A stretch of 7,790 nt of DNA from CAZLGM01 sp964558875 (lineage in GTDB: Bacteria > Desulfobacterota > Desulfobulbia > Desulfobulbales > Desulfocapsaceae), in the NCBI GenBank assembly GCA_964558875.1, contig CAZLGM010000163.1:1-7790 (forward strand). The letters run 5' to 3'. A program made the translations under genes and the position numbers. This document shows positions 6,362-7,790 of the stretch, in pieces (within the stretch, counting starts at the first letter, position 1; each line of letters starts with the position of its first letter). A model generated the notes under the pieces. It did not search any database. It was given only the letters and a program-made list of their open reading frames with translations, and was not told the origin of the DNA.

Positions 6362-7790
6362 TTCAGCAGGCAGTCCATTCGCCTATCCCGGACATTACAG
6401 ATACGACCGTCACTCTTGGGTGAAATCCCTTTTTCTCCCGCCATCCTCAGCTGCTCAACAACATACTCGACCAGATTGGGACGCTTTGCATCCGGCTCGA
6501 TAATCATGGAACTGTTTATCATCCGATAACCATCCTGATCACCTTTCTCGTTAATCAAATATTCATTGACCACTGCCGTCAATTCATCTTCCGGTAAAAT
6601 TGGTTTCAACCCCGATTCGGTGATCAAATGAAGATCACTCGCCGTCTGGTTCTGAGGATCGTGTTTATAAGTAAAGCCACTGATCTGCAACCAGTGACCA
6701 CTACCGGCCCAATCAGTGATGGCATGGTTGAGTACCTTTTGCAGTGTAGCCCCTGTCATCTTGATCTGTACAAGCTTTGTCGGATAAGCGAACAGAGTAT
6801 AAAGATCCCTGCGGGTGATTGTACTGCCGGCAGAAATATTCCTGTTCAGGCGCATTCCTCCGGAATTGAGAAAAGCAATCTGCGCGCCTTTATTTTTAAA
6901 CTTCTTTCGGGCAAGATCAACAAGCCAGTTCCCCAGGTTGGTTTCAAACCGCCGGATGGTCAGCTCTTCACCGATCAACTCCACCTCTGTTTTTCCCAAA
7001 GGCTGATCCAGACAGCCATTTGGCTCGCTCAGGTCTTTACAGAATTCGGCATCAAAACGTTTATTCCATGCAGCAGCGCGCTCAACGATCTTCTGATACG
7101 GTTTATAATTACCCGGCAGTTCAACATACTCCAATTGAACATCGGGCATCTCGTGCTCTCCCATTAGTGTGACCTGAATAATGGCCGCCGTCTTGGCATC
7201 CGAATCCGCTTTTACAATACGTCGGCCATTCACCAGCTCCGTCTGCCGGTCATGTTCATGGCCGCCAATAATCAGGTCAGGCGCGTCATTACCGAGAGCC
7301 TCAAGTATTGCTTTGTCCTGACTCATATTCAGATGTGTTATAGCCACTACCACTTCGGCCCCTTGCTTGCGCAACCTGGCAACCCCTTCTCGAATCACAC
7401 TCTCATTGGGAAGAAAACGTTGTATATACTCAGCTTTTTTGACATCAGTCACCAGACCAAGTAATCCCACCCGAACCCCGTTTATAGTAACGATATGATC
7501 CGGCACCATCTGTTTCGCCTGTACCAAAGGTTTACCATCAGCGGTTTTACCAAACTCCACATTGGAGTTAATCCAGGTAAACTGGGATTTTTGTATCCGG
7601 TCCTGCAGCATCCCTGCATATTTCAGTTTGGATTTATCAAACTCATGGTTGCCGAAAATAATGAACATTCTCGGATCAAAGTCTTTCTCATCTCCATCCA
7701 ACAGGTTGAGCACATCCACCATCTGCTCACCCTTGTATCTTCTGCTCAGCAGTGACGGAAACAGAAAATCCCCGGCATGCAGCAACAGCA
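6358..7790 (-). CDS. 5'-nucleotidase / metallophosphatase (UshA/CpdB-type), 5'-partial
   Basis: A two-domain, metal-dependent phosphoesterase that typically hydrolyses nucleoside monophosphates, cyclic nucleotides or UDP-sugars, usually in the periplasm. The frame stays open to the window edge (LLLHAGDFLF), so the N-terminus with any signal peptide and the first metal-binding Asp-x-His is outside. Numbering from the TTG codon at 7785, which is internal and not the start: GDFLFPS (5-11) and FGNHEFD (44-50) carry metal ligands and the catalytic His; THLN (150-153) and GGHEHD (174-179) complete the dinuclear metal site. The C-terminal 5_nucleotid_C domain starts near 265, with TNLGNWLVDLAR (282-293), the substrate-binding loop NSGGMR (307-312), LFAYPTKLVQIKMTG (331-345) and SGFTY (369-373). 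The last roughly ten residues after DGRICN look like a non-conserved tail. The stop TAA is at 6360-6358, one base from the palindromic element. Substrate and localisation cannot be settled from the visible part. Confidence 0.93.
   Translation of the reverse strand, partial: LLLHAGDFLFPSLLSRRYKGEQMVDVLNLLDGDEKDFDPRMFIIFGNHEFDKSKLKYAGMLQDRIQKSQFTWINSNVEFGKTADGKPLVQAKQMVPDHIVTINGVRVGLLGLVTDVKKAEYIQRFLPNESVIREGVARLRKQGAEVVVAITHLNMSQDKAILEALGNDAPDLIIGGHEHDRQTELVNGRRIVKADSDAKTAAIIQVTLMGEHEMPDVQLEYVELPGNYKPYQKIVERAAAWNKRFDAEFCKDLSEPNGCLDQPLGKTEVELIGEELTIRRFETNLGNWLVDLARKKFKNKGAQIAFLNSGGMRLNRNISAGSTITRRDLYTLFAYPTKLVQIKMTGATLQKVLNHAITDWAGSGHWLQISGFTYKHDPQNQTASDLHLITESGLKPILPEDELTAVVNEYLINEKGDQDGYRMINSSMIIEPDAKRPNLVEYVVEQLRMAGEKGISPKSDGRICNVRDRRMDCLLK

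Noticed and set aside
6628..7167. 179-codon + strand open frame
   Set aside because: It is antisense to the nucleotidase C-terminal domain, whose motifs are unmistakable; its translation has no recognisable features.
1..7790. CRISPR array, tRNA or rRNA
   Set aside because: No regularly spaced direct repeats, no cloverleaf-like segments and no rRNA-like stretches were seen on either strand.

Overview
The window looks like a draft-assembly piece of a Gram-negative bacterial chromosome with moderate GC. The envelope-type proteins (an RND/MMPL exporter and a predicted periplasmic protein with a signal peptide) and the general protein style suggest a proteobacterium-like organism, possibly Desulfobacterota. 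That assignment is an inference from protein style only, because there is no rRNA or marker gene here. Two runs of exactly 100 N (1234-1333 and 5681-5780) look like scaffold placeholders of unknown true length, so no reading frame should be carried across them.

Layout: (1) 1-1038, + strand: an AI-2E/PerM-type membrane protein whose first residues lie outside the window. (2) 1039-1487: a non-coding stretch with an imperfect inverted repeat (1068-1140) and the first gap. (3) 1488-5680, + strand: three co-directional genes, an extended-SDR NAD(P)-binding epimerase/reductase, a small secreted helical protein with a cysteine at each end of its helical part, and a 12-helix RND/MMPL-type exporter that runs into the second gap. 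The spacings (128 and 103 nt) permit one transcription unit but do not prove it. (4) 5781-6013, - strand: the 5' part of a small unassigned gene, its 3' end lost in the gap and convergent with the exporter. (5) 6048-6227, - strand: an apparent remnant resembling the C-terminal helix-turn-helix part of a REP-associated (IS200-like) transposase. (6) 6232-6356: a 125-bp near-perfect palindrome flanked by 5-bp direct repeats GTTAT, which reads as a MITE with a target-site duplication. (7) 6358-7790, - strand: most of a 5'-nucleotidase/metallophosphatase of the UshA/CpdB type, its N-terminus beyond the window edge.

The clearest unusual structure is the 125-bp palindromic element. It abuts the nucleotidase stop codon, its target duplication contains (and so duplicates) that TAA, and all six transition differences between its arms are G-U pairs in + strand RNA. 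The second item of interest is the SDR / secreted helical hairpin / RND exporter cluster. It could be an envelope lipid or glycolipid modification-and-export module, but substrate and partnership are speculative.
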